Source: UMGS621 sp964468815
GTDB lineage: Bacteria; Bacillota; Clostridia; Christensenellales; Borkfalkiaceae
Length of the DNA: 8,043 nt
Direction: 5' to 3'
Assembly (NCBI GenBank): GCA_964468815.1
Contig: CAYXWN010000051.1
Location: 1-8,043, forward strand
The notes under the pieces were generated by a model. The model did not search any database. It had not been told where the DNA came from and worked only from the letters and a program-made list of their open reading frames with translations. Made by a program: the position numbers and the translations under genes. Position 1 is the first letter of the stretch; every line of letters starts with the position of its first letter. Positions 1-6,010 of this stretch are shown here, piece by piece.

Positions 1-35
1 CCGAACACTATTCCAACAAAGAATAAGTGGTTCGG
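1..35 (-). terminator. Bulged hairpin downstream of tRNA-Ala, possible terminator
   Basis: The two arms pair as CCGAA/TTCGG, CACT/AGTG and ATTC/GAAT, 13 bp in all, with single-base bulges at 25 (A) and 30 (G) and a 7-nt loop (14-20). It lies 12 nt beyond the CCA end of the minus-strand tRNA, where an intrinsic terminator is expected. The U-tract that would prove this would sit left of base 1, outside the window, so the terminator role is inferred from position and pairing only. Confidence 0.4.
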
Positions 36-47
36 ATTATACTCTAA

Positions 48-123
48 TGGTGGAGATAAGCGGGATCGAACCGCTGACCTATGCGTTGCGAACGCATCGC
101 TCTACCAACTGAGCCATATCCCC
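48..123 (-). tRNA. tRNA-Ala (anticodon CGC)
   Basis: The 76-nt minus-strand sequence folds into a full cloverleaf. The 7-bp acceptor stem pairs GGGGATA with TATCTCC. The anticodon stem ATGCG/CGCAT encloses the loop TTCGCAA, giving anticodon CGC, which reads the alanine codon GCG. The T arm contains GGTTCGATCCC, and the D arm has the usual GGCTCAGTTGGTAGAGC form. The third acceptor pair is G3:U70, the main identity element of alanyl-tRNA synthetase, which supports the alanine assignment independently of the anticodon. CCA is encoded in the gene. The gene is divergent from tyrS and has its own promoter a few bases upstream, so it appears to be a single-tRNA unit within what is visible. Confidence 0.96.
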
Positions 124-134
124 TTGCGCATTTT

Positions 135-163
135 ATAATAACATATTTTTTTGATCTTTGCAA
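135..163 (-). promoter_or_regulatory. Promoter of tRNA-Ala
   Basis: On the minus strand, TTGCAA (158-163, 4/6 match to the -35) is followed after 17 nt by TATTAT (135-140, 5/6 match to the -10), preceded by TGT (extended -10). The predicted start is near 128, about five bases before the mature tRNA 5' end. A very short 5' trailer of this kind is usual for tRNA promoters. Confidence 0.6.
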
Positions 164-297
164 CTGTTTTTTTGAGAAATTTTAAGATTTCCGAATATTT
201 TTCTTGCGAGTTAGCCTTTTGCTGCGATAGGGTGAGTGAGAGAATTGTTTTTTCTTGATTTTTTGTTTGAAAAAAGCGTTTTTTTTTCGTTTTATGC

Positions 298-326
298 TTG
301 ATAAAAGAAATTGAATATGGTAAAAT
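298..326 (+). promoter_or_regulatory. SigA-type promoter of the tyrS operon
   Basis: TTGATA (298-303, 5/6) and TAAAAT (321-326, 5/6) are separated by exactly 17 nt, and the -10 is preceded by TGG (extended -10). Several T-tracts at 247-290 lie upstream and could act as an UP element. The start is predicted near 333, giving a leader of about 27 nt that contains the GAGGTGG ribosome binding site at 349-355. Confidence 0.7.
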
Positions 327-359
327 CTTTTCAAAGAAAAGAATTTGCGAGGTGGCAAA

Positions 360-1571
360 ATGAAAAACGTATTCGATACACTAAAAGAACGCGGTTTTAT
401 CAAACAAACCGTATATGAGGAAGAATTGTATCGACTGTTGGGGAGTGAATCGGTTTCTTTTTACGTCGGGTTTGATCCGACGGCGGATAGTCTTCATATC
501 GGACATTATATTCCCATTATGGCGATGGCGCACATGCAACGTGCTGGGCATCGTCCGATCGCTCTTTTGGGGGGAGGAACGGGAATGATCGGTGATCCGT
601 CGGGAAGAACGGATATGCGTTCTATGATGACGAAAGAAACGATCGCGCATAACGTCGCTTGCTTCCGCGAGCAAATGTCGCGTTTTATTACCTTTGAGGG
701 AGAGAACGCGGCTATCATGGTTAACAACGGCGATTGGTTGTTAAATCTCAATTATATAGACTTTTTGCGTGATGTCGGCGTTCATTTTTCGGTCAATCGG
801 ATGTTGACGGCGGAGTGTTTTAAGTCGAGAATGGAACGCGGTTTGTCTTTTTTGGAATTCAACTATATGCTCATGCAGGGGTATGATTTCTTGCGATTGC
901 ATCAAGATTACGGTTGTAAACTGCAAATGGGCGGCGACGATCAGTGGAGCAATATGCTTGCCGGGGCGGATTTGATTCGCCGTAAGGAAGGTAAGCCTGC
1001 TTATGCCATGACGTTTACGCTTCTTTTAACTGGTGAAGGCAAGAAGATGGGAAAGACTGCAAAGGGCGCGTTATGGCTGGATGAAAACAAGACGTCGCCG
1101 TATGAGTTCTACCAATATTTCCGTAACGTAGAGGACGTTAAAGTCAACGAGTGTATGCGACTTTTGACGTTTATGGATTTAGAAGAGATCAACGAGTTGA
1201 CTGCGCACATGGACGAGCGCATGAACGCGGCAAAGGAACGCCTTGCATTCGAGGTAACAAAACTCGTTCACGGAGAAGAAAAGTCGCTTGCCGCACAACG
1301 CCAAGCAAGAGCGGCGTTCGGCGGCGGTTCGGCGGAAGATATGCCGTCCGTGACGATTGCAAAGGATACCGCTACGGTTGCGGACGCGTTGGTTTTATGC
1401 GGACAAGCAAAATCGAAGGGCGAAGCGAAGCGATTGATCGAGGGCGGCGGCGTTATGGTTGACGATCAAAAAATCGCGGACGCATTCTGTTCGTTGGACT
1501 TTGTCAGAGAAAAGGGTGAATTTGTTTTGCACAAGGGGAAAAAGGTGCATATTAAAGTAACGCTCGCATAA
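360..1571 (+). CDS. tyrS: Tyrosyl-tRNA synthetase
   Basis: This 403-residue cytoplasmic class I aminoacyl-tRNA synthetase charges tRNA-Tyr with tyrosine using ATP. The YVGFDPTADSLHIGH block (35-49) contains the HIGH signature at 46-49. A QMGGDDQW block (189-196) forms part of the tyrosine pocket. The second ATP signature appears as KMGKT (229-233), a variant of KMSKS usual in TyrRS. An S4-type RNA-binding domain covers about 337-385. Length matches the family norm of 400-420. A TTG at 345 is in frame, but the ATG at 360 is preferred because GAGGTGG (349-355) is correctly spaced for it and would be coding if TTG were used. It is the first gene of a five-gene plus-strand operon. No T-box leader fits between promoter and start. 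Confidence 0.97.
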   Translation: MKNVFDTLKERGFIKQTVYEEELYRLLGSESVSFYVGFDPTADSLHIGHYIPIMAMAHMQRAGHRPIALLGGGTGMIGDPSGRTDMRSMMTKETIAHNVACFREQMSRFITFEGENAAIMVNNGDWLLNLNYIDFLRDVGVHFSVNRMLTAECFKSRMERGLSFLEFNYMLMQGYDFLRLHQDYGCKLQMGGDDQWSNMLAGADLIRRKEGKPAYAMTFTLLLTGEGKKMGKTAKGALWLDENKTSPYEFYQYFRNVEDVKVNECMRLLTFMDLEEINELTAHMDERMNAAKERLAFEVTKLVHGEEKSLAAQRQARAAFGGGSAEDMPSVTIAKDTATVADALVLCGQAKSKGEAKRLIEGGGVMVDDQKIADAFCSLDFVREKGEFVLHKGKKVHIKVTLA

Positions 1572-2216
1572 ATGAAAGAGAGTTATCTTAGCGTTTCGGG
1601 AGAGTTTGAAAATCTTACGATCATCGAGCGTTCAAAATTTATCTGTCATTTGCGCGGCGTGCGTGACGAAGAGGAAGCAAAAAATTTTATTGCGGAAATT
1701 CGGAAAAAGCACGCGCTTGCAACGCATAATTGCTATGCGTTCGTTGCCGATTCGCTTGGGAATGTCATGAAATATTCGGACGACGGCGAGCCGCAGGGCA
1801 CGGCAGGTTTGCCGATGCTCGAAGTATTGAAAAATCGGAAAATTTTTCATACGGCGGCGGTGGTAACGCGTTATTTCGGCGGAATTAAACTAGGCGCAGG
1901 CGGCTTGGTGCGCGCATATGCAGACAGCGTGGCTCGTGCATTGGACGGTGCTTCCGTGGTGTTGAATCGCTTGGTAAAGGCAGGAACGTTGGTGTTGTCC
2001 TACGAGCAATATCCGAAATTTTTGCAATTGGCGGAGCGTGAACCGATTCGGGTTGAGCGGACGGATTTTTCAAACGAGGTTTTGCTGACGATTGCTGTTC
2101 CGATACGGGAATACGAGTCGTTTTGCGCTCGTTTGACCGAATATTTTTGGGGAAAAGTTTCTTTTTCGGCAGATACCGAACGGTATTCCGTTTTTTCGGA
2201 GGGGACATGGCGGTAA
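1572..2216 (+). CDS. yvyE: YigZ/YvyE family (IMPACT-type) protein
   Basis: This 214-residue protein belongs to the UPF0029/IMPACT family. An N-terminal IMPACT domain (about 15-125) carries the hallmark SDDGEPQGTAGLP (69-81) and the glycine-rich VVTRYFGGIKLGAGGLVRAY (97-116). A C-terminal DUF1949-like ferredoxin-fold region follows (about 138-200). Family members in E. coli (YigZ) and B. subtilis (YvyE) have similar lengths. Eukaryotic IMPACT regulates the GCN2 kinase, but the bacterial role is poorly defined, with translation- or RNA-related proposals. The start codon directly follows the tyrS stop (TAAATG), and no convincing Shine-Dalgarno sequence lies just upstream, so translation probably depends on ribosomes finishing tyrS. 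The 3' end overlaps recX by 10 nt. Confidence 0.9.
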   Translation: MKESYLSVSGEFENLTIIERSKFICHLRGVRDEEEAKNFIAEIRKKHALATHNCYAFVADSLGNVMKYSDDGEPQGTAGLPMLEVLKNRKIFHTAAVVTRYFGGIKLGAGGLVRAYADSVARALDGASVVLNRLVKAGTLVLSYEQYPKFLQLAEREPIRVERTDFSNEVLLTIAVPIREYESFCARLTEYFWGKVSFSADTERYSVFSEGTWR

Positions 2217-2833
2217 TTACGGCAATTACGGCGCAGGTAAAGAAGAAAGACCGTTGCAATATTTATGTCGATCATACGTTTTATTGCGGATTGCAGACCG
2301 AAACGGTCTTGCAGTATCGGTTAAAGGTTGGTTCTGCCGTTACGGCGGAAGAGTTGGAGCATATTCAGTTAGAGAGCGAGCGGTTAAAGGCATTTGACCG
2401 TTCGCTTGATTATCTGTCGAAATCTCCCAAAACGAGAAAGCAGATAGCGGAATATCTGAAAGGAAAGGGCTATCTTGACGCGGTGATTTCGTATTGTTTG
2501 GAAAAATTGGATTATTACGGTTATGTTGACGACGCCGCATATGCAAAGGCGTACGTCGCGGCATACGTCGGCAAAAAGGGTGAACTTCTGCTTCGCAACG
2601 AATTGCGAGCAAAGGGGTGTGCCGACGACGTCGTTGCTTGCGCGTTGGCAGAAACCGAAAATCGGCAACTTGACGGGGCGATCGAGATCGCAAAAAAATA
2701 TTGTGCGAAAAAGACGGGTGATCCGTCTGCAATCCGCAAAACCTACCGGTACTTGCTTTCAAAGGGGTATTCTTACGAAATTTGCAAGCAGGCGATCGGT
2801 GCGATCGGGGAGGAACAATGCGAAGAATTTTAA
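2207..2833 (+). CDS. recX: RecX, RecA modulator
   Basis: The 208-residue product fits the RecX family, all-helical proteins that bind in the groove of RecA filaments and inhibit or modulate recombinase activity. The N-terminus (1-60) matches the Firmicutes-type extension. The first RecX repeat is seen at 66-89 (SLDYLSKSPKTRKQIAEYLK and following), then GYVDDAAYAKAYV at 105-117 and LRNELRAKG at 129-137; a third repeat covers about 155-200. The ATG at 2207 is chosen over the in-frame upstream start at 2123 because GGAGGGG (2198-2204) precedes it and because residues before it only translate the yvyE 3' end in another frame. It overlaps yvyE by 10 nt and the next gene by 16 nt. No recA or lexA gene is nearby, so control is probably through the operon. 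Confidence 0.9.
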   Translation: MAVITAITAQVKKKDRCNIYVDHTFYCGLQTETVLQYRLKVGSAVTAEELEHIQLESERLKAFDRSLDYLSKSPKTRKQIAEYLKGKGYLDAVISYCLEKLDYYGYVDDAAYAKAYVAAYVGKKGELLLRNELRAKGCADDVVACALAETENRQLDGAIEIAKKYCAKKTGDPSAIRKTYRYLLSKGYSYEICKQAIGAIGEEQCEEF

Positions 2834-4260
2834 CCGTTGCGGAAATGCGCGAGAGCGACCGCTACACCATCGACTGTTTGGGAATCCCGGAAGACGAGTT
2901 AATTCGGCGTGCCGGCGAGGCGCTTGCTTCCGTGATCGAAAAAAAATTTCGCGGCGGACGGATTTTATTCGTTTGCGGAAAGGGGAATAACGGAAAGGAC
3001 GGTTTAGCCGCGGCAGATTATCTGCAATCCGTTCACGGGTTTCGCGTGGCGGTTTTTCGTGCGGACGAATCCGAAACGGGGGTATTTCAAGGCGTATACG
3101 ATATTATCGTAGACTGTTTGTTCGGCGTTGGGTTGAACCGTTCGCCCGAGGGAAAGTATCGCGCGTGTATTCAAGCGATCAATGATTCGGGCGCTTATGT
3201 TATTGCTTGCGACATTGCGAGCGGCTTAAATGCGGATAACGGGCTTCCGATGGAATGTGCGGTAAAGGCGAAAATGACCGTCGCGATGCAAGAATTAAAA
3301 TACGGGCATCTTTTGAACGACGGAATGGATTATTCTGGCAATACCCGTGCCGTCGATATCGGAATTAGCCAATGGGGAGATCAATACGGCTATTGTTTGG
3401 ACAGGGAGGATGTAAAGGAGTTTTTCCCCGATCGGAAACGCAACGTACACAAGGGCGCGTTCGGAAAAGCGTGTTTAATCGGCGGTAGTTTGCCTTTTTC
3501 GGGGGCTGCGCTGTTGGCGGAAAGCGGACTTGCCGCTTTGAAAATGGGAACGGGTTATACCAATTTGGCTGTTCCCGAAAGCCTTTATTCTTGTTATGCG
3601 GGTAGAACTGCGGAATGTACACTTTCGATACTTCCGGATGACGGCAAGTATTTGTGCTTTGATGCGGTGGCGTTGGATCTGCTTTGCGACCGTTATCAAG
3701 CAATTGCTGTCGGAATGGGAATGTGTGTTACCGAAGATACGGTAAAAATCATTTCTTATTTGATTTCGCATTTTCGAGGAAAGTTGATTATTGATGCGGA
3801 CGGTTTGAACGCGCTTGCGACGTGCGGCGCGGATTGGTCGAAGAATCGCGTCGGAGAGATTTTGCTGACGCCTCACGTCGGGGAGTTTGCTCGCTTGACG
3901 GGAAGAAAGGCTTGCGACCTTATAGAAAACGGCGTGGAATACGCAAAAGAATTTGCCAAGAGGCATGGAGTAACCGTTTTGCTGAAAAGTTGTGCCTCCG
4001 TTATTACGGACGGCGTTCGCGTATGCGTCAACGTCGAGGGAAGTGCGGGTATGGCGAAAGGGGGAAGCGGTGACGTCCTTTCGGGCTTTCTTGCCGGTTT
4101 GGCTGCGCGCGGACTTTCGCCGTTTGACGCCGCTTCGGTTGGAAGTTGGATTATGGGAAAAGCGGGAAAAACTGCGGAAGAAAAATTGACCGTTTACGCC
4201 ATGACTCCATCCGACGTCGTGCGAGAGGTCGGATCGGTTATCCGTTCGGTTATGGAATAA
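2818..4260 (+). CDS. nnr: Bifunctional NAD(P)H-hydrate epimerase / ADP-dependent dehydratase
   Basis: This 480-residue metabolite-repair enzyme restores NAD(P)H damaged by hydration: the N-terminal half interconverts R and S hydrates, and the C-terminal half dehydrates the S form using ADP. The YjeF_N epimerase domain (1 to about 205) shows CGKGNNGKDG (53-62), DCLFGVGLNR (99-108) and CDIASGLNAD (131-140). The ribokinase-like dehydratase domain (about 210-478) shows GAFGKACLIGGS (213-224), IIDADGLNAL (324-333), LLTPHVGEF (349-357) and the nucleotide-binding MAKGGSGDVLSG (412-423). The start at 2818 is preceded by GGGGAGG (2807-2813), and the gene overlaps recX by 16 nt. Two usually conserved epimerase residues differ: GNNGGDG reads GNNGKDG, and DIPSG reads DIASG. 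Dehydratase motifs look intact. Confidence 0.94.
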   Translation: MRRILTVAEMRESDRYTIDCLGIPEDELIRRAGEALASVIEKKFRGGRILFVCGKGNNGKDGLAAADYLQSVHGFRVAVFRADESETGVFQGVYDIIVDCLFGVGLNRSPEGKYRACIQAINDSGAYVIACDIASGLNADNGLPMECAVKAKMTVAMQELKYGHLLNDGMDYSGNTRAVDIGISQWGDQYGYCLDREDVKEFFPDRKRNVHKGAFGKACLIGGSLPFSGAALLAESGLAALKMGTGYTNLAVPESLYSCYAGRTAECTLSILPDDGKYLCFDAVALDLLCDRYQAIAVGMGMCVTEDTVKIISYLISHFRGKLIIDADGLNALATCGADWSKNRVGEILLTPHVGEFARLTGRKACDLIENGVEYAKEFAKRHGVTVLLKSCASVITDGVRVCVNVEGSAGMAKGGSGDVLSGFLAGLAARGLSPFDAASVGSWIMGKAGKTAEEKLTVYAMTPSDVVREVGSVIRSVME

Positions 4261-4272
4261 AAGAGAGGAAAT

Positions 4273-5460
4273 ATGAGCATCAATCAAAGAATGTATGCGT
4301 TGGGGAATCAACGGTCGGTTATTCGGGAGATTTTTGAATATGCAAACGTCAGAAAACGAGAGATCGGGGAAGAGAACGTCTATGACTTTTCCCTCGGGAA
4401 TCCGTCCGTTTCTCCGCCCGAATCCGTAAAAGAGGCGATCTTGTCTTTGTCGAAAAACGAGAACCCGATTAAACTTCACGGTTATACTTCCGCGCAGGGA
4501 GATTATTCGGTCAGAAAACGGATTTCCGATCATCTTTATGCCACACATAATTACGTAGTTTCGCCTGATTTTATCTATATGACGGCAGGTGCGGCGGCTT
4601 CGCTGTCCGCGTGCCTTTCGGGACTTTTAGAAGATGGTGAGGAGTGCGTTGTGTTTGCTCCCTTTTTTCCGGAGTATCGCGTTTTTGTGGAGAATGCGAG
4701 AGGGAAATTGGTCGTTTCCGCGCCGGATCGTGCGACCTTTCAAATAGATTTTGACGACTTTGAGCAAAAACTGACCGCGCGTACCAAAGCGGTGGTCGTC
4801 AATTCTCCCAATAATCCGAGCGGCGTCGTTTACACGGAAGAAAACGTTCGCAAACTTGCGGCATTGTTGACGAAAAAGCAGGCGGAATACGGGCATCCCA
4901 TCTATTTGATTTCGGACGAACCTTATCGCGAACTTGTTTACGGCGGAGTAACTGTTCCGTTTTTGCCGCACTATTATAAAAATACGTTGATTTGTTATTC
5001 TTATTCCAAAACGCTTTCGTTGCCCGGGGAAAGGATCGGTTACGTTATGGTATCGCCGCAGGCGGAGGACGCACAGGCTGTTTATTATGCCGTTTTGGGA
5101 GCAGGAAGATCGCTTGGGTACGTTTGCGCTCCCAGTCTTTTTCAGTTTGTCGTGCGAGAATGTGTCGATCAAATTTCCGATCTTTCCGTTTACGAACGGA
5201 ACGGAAAACGATTATACGACGGATTGAGCGCACTTGGCTATCGCTGTATCCGTCCGGACGGTGCGTTCTATTTATTCGTAGAATCGCCCGAACCGTCCGC
5301 AACGGCGTTTTGCGAGCGGGCGAAAGGGTATGAGTTGCTCTTCGTTCCGTGCGACGGCTTCGGTGTTGAGGGATTCGTTCGGATTGCGTATTGCGTTTCG
5401 TCCGAGCAGATCGAGCACGCGCTTCCTTCGTTCGAGAAATTAATACGGGAATATCGTTGA
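4273..5460 (+). CDS. PLP-dependent class I/II aminotransferase
   Basis: This 395-residue fold-type I aminotransferase transfers amino groups using pyridoxal phosphate. Visible landmarks are NSPNNPSG (177-184) with the Asn that contacts the cofactor ring, ISDEPYRE (213-220) with the Asp and Tyr that bind the pyridine ring, and SYSKTLSLPGERIGY (243-257) with the Schiff-base lysine K246 and a phosphate-binding Arg (R254). The substrate-carboxylate arginine is likely R370 in FVRIAY. The N-terminus includes FSLGNPSV (39-46), usual in this clostridial subgroup. It resembles aspartate or aromatic aminotransferases, but the substrate cannot be fixed from sequence. A ribosome binding site GAGAGG (4263-4268) sits four bases before ATG. 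It is the last gene of the operon, 12 nt after nnr. Confidence 0.92.
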   Translation: MSINQRMYALGNQRSVIREIFEYANVRKREIGEENVYDFSLGNPSVSPPESVKEAILSLSKNENPIKLHGYTSAQGDYSVRKRISDHLYATHNYVVSPDFIYMTAGAAASLSACLSGLLEDGEECVVFAPFFPEYRVFVENARGKLVVSAPDRATFQIDFDDFEQKLTARTKAVVVNSPNNPSGVVYTEENVRKLAALLTKKQAEYGHPIYLISDEPYRELVYGGVTVPFLPHYYKNTLICYSYSKTLSLPGERIGYVMVSPQAEDAQAVYYAVLGAGRSLGYVCAPSLFQFVVRECVDQISDLSVYERNGKRLYDGLSALGYRCIRPDGAFYLFVESPEPSATAFCERAKGYELLFVPCDGFGVEGFVRIAYCVSSEQIEHALPSFEKLIREYR

Positions 5461-5461
5461 A

Positions 5462-5480
5462 CCGCCGTATATTTTGGCGG
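5462..5480 (+). other. GC-rich hairpin immediately after the aminotransferase stop
   Basis: CCGCC (5462-5466) and GGCGG (5476-5480) pair, extendable by a G-T pair, around a loop of about 7-9 nt. It begins one base after the TGA stop. No U-tract follows on either strand, so it is not a standard intrinsic terminator. It could protect the mRNA 3' end or assist the terminator at 5497-5556. Confidence 0.45.
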
Positions 5481-5496
5481 AAACGTTTAAAAAGAT

Positions 5497-5556
5497 AAAA
5501 AAGACCGTTTTCTCTTTGGAGTTTTCTTCCGAGAGAAAGCAGCCTTTTTGTTTTTT
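5497..5556. terminator. Bidirectional intrinsic terminator between convergent genes
   Basis: The core stem pairs TTTCTCT (5509-5515) with AGAGAAA (5532-5538) and can continue inward through GGA/TCC. AAAAAG before the core can pair with CTTTTT after it. On the plus strand the hairpin is followed by CTTTTTGTTTTTT (5544-5556); on the minus strand by a CTTTTTTATCTTTTT-type tract. It can thus end both the tyrS operon and the minus-strand gene, whose stop codon (5555-5557) overlaps the plus-strand T-tract. Confidence 0.7.
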
Positions 5557-5905
5557 AAACAAGTTCTAATTTGCGGTAATTGAATTTTACGACCGTCGTT
5601 TCGAGCGGTGCCGTCTTTGTCTTTTGTTCGATTTCTTCCGTTTTGATTTCAACCGCGTCGAGATCGAGTTCTAAAATACGGTTTTGATCGTCGATCAAGA
5701 ATTTTTTTCCGTGTAACGTCTTTGTTTCCACTAAAACGTTGCAAGAAAACTGAATAAGATTATTGTCGTTGTCAATGATTTTTCCTTTCAAATCGACGTA
5801 ATTCGTAATGTCGTCTAAGGAATAGCAAGTAAAATTGCGGCAGTTTTTTTCAAAAATTTGCTTCGGGGTGAAAATGACGTCCGAAACCTTATCGAGAAAC
5901 CCCAT
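5555..5905 (-). CDS. Unrecognised 116-residue protein
   Basis: I do not recognise this family. The product is 116 residues, has no signal peptide or membrane segment, and is rich in charged residues and in alternating hydrophobic stretches. Segments such as GKIIDNDNNLIQFSCNVLVE (41-60) and GKKFLIDDQNRILELDLDAV (66-85) suggest beta strands with tight turns at DNDNN and DDQN. Three cysteines (22, 27, 55) form no clear metal motif. A Glu/Lys/Thr-rich stretch (86-102) may be a flexible linker before a final strand. The start is well defined by GGAGGT (5911-5916, minus) seven nt away from the ATG. A perfect-consensus promoter lies just upstream, so the gene is probably expressed alone. It converges on the tyrS operon and diverges from trmB. 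Coding status is supported by promoter, ribosome binding site and terminator together. Confidence 0.8.
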   Translation of the reverse strand: MGFLDKVSDVIFTPKQIFEKNCRNFTCYSLDDITNYVDLKGKIIDNDNNLIQFSCNVLVETKTLHGKKFLIDDQNRILELDLDAVEIKTEEIEQKTKTAPLETTVVKFNYRKLELV

Positions 5906-5939
5906 AAGATACCTCCGTGTTTTTATCTGTTTTTATATT

Positions 5940-5967
5940 ATTATACCATTTTTGCGAAAAATGTCAA
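5940..5967 (-). promoter_or_regulatory. Perfect-consensus promoter of the unrecognised minus-strand gene
   Basis: On the minus strand TTGACA (5962-5967) and TATAAT (5940-5945) are both perfect, with 16 nt between them and TGG as an extended -10. The predicted start is near 5933, about 28 nt before the ATG. Strong constitutive transcription is expected unless a repressor acts. Confidence 0.85.
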
Positions 5968-5975
5968 CGGCTGTC

Positions 5976-6004
5976 TTGACCTTTTGGAAAAAGCGTGCTA
6001 AAAT
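5976..6004 (+). promoter_or_regulatory. Promoter of trmB, start point at the ATG
   Basis: TTGACC (5976-5981, 5/6) and TAAAAT (5999-6004, 5/6) are 17 nt apart with TGC as an extended -10. The usual start, 6-7 nt past the -10, falls on A6011 or the adjacent base, which is the A of the trmB ATG. The -35 lies only 8 nt from the -35 of the divergent promoter. Confidence 0.7.
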
Positions 6005-6010
6005 CATGGT

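Noticed and set aside
266..290. A-tract/T-tract hairpin (A6-GCG-T8) upstream of tyrS as a terminator
   Set aside because: The stem would be nearly all A-T pairs with a 3-nt loop and no upstream plus-strand gene needs a terminator here; it is more likely part of the promoter-upstream AT tract.
182..403. Minus-strand 73-residue frame in the AT-rich tyrS upstream region
   Set aside because: It is Lys/Phe/Arg-rich low-complexity sequence, begins inside tyrS, covers the tyrS promoter, and has no ribosome binding site or recognisable motif.
3475..4548. Minus-strand 357-residue frame opposite nnr and the aminotransferase
   Set aside because: It is a long shadow frame, Arg/Ser/Asn-rich with no motif, opposite two clearly identified genes.
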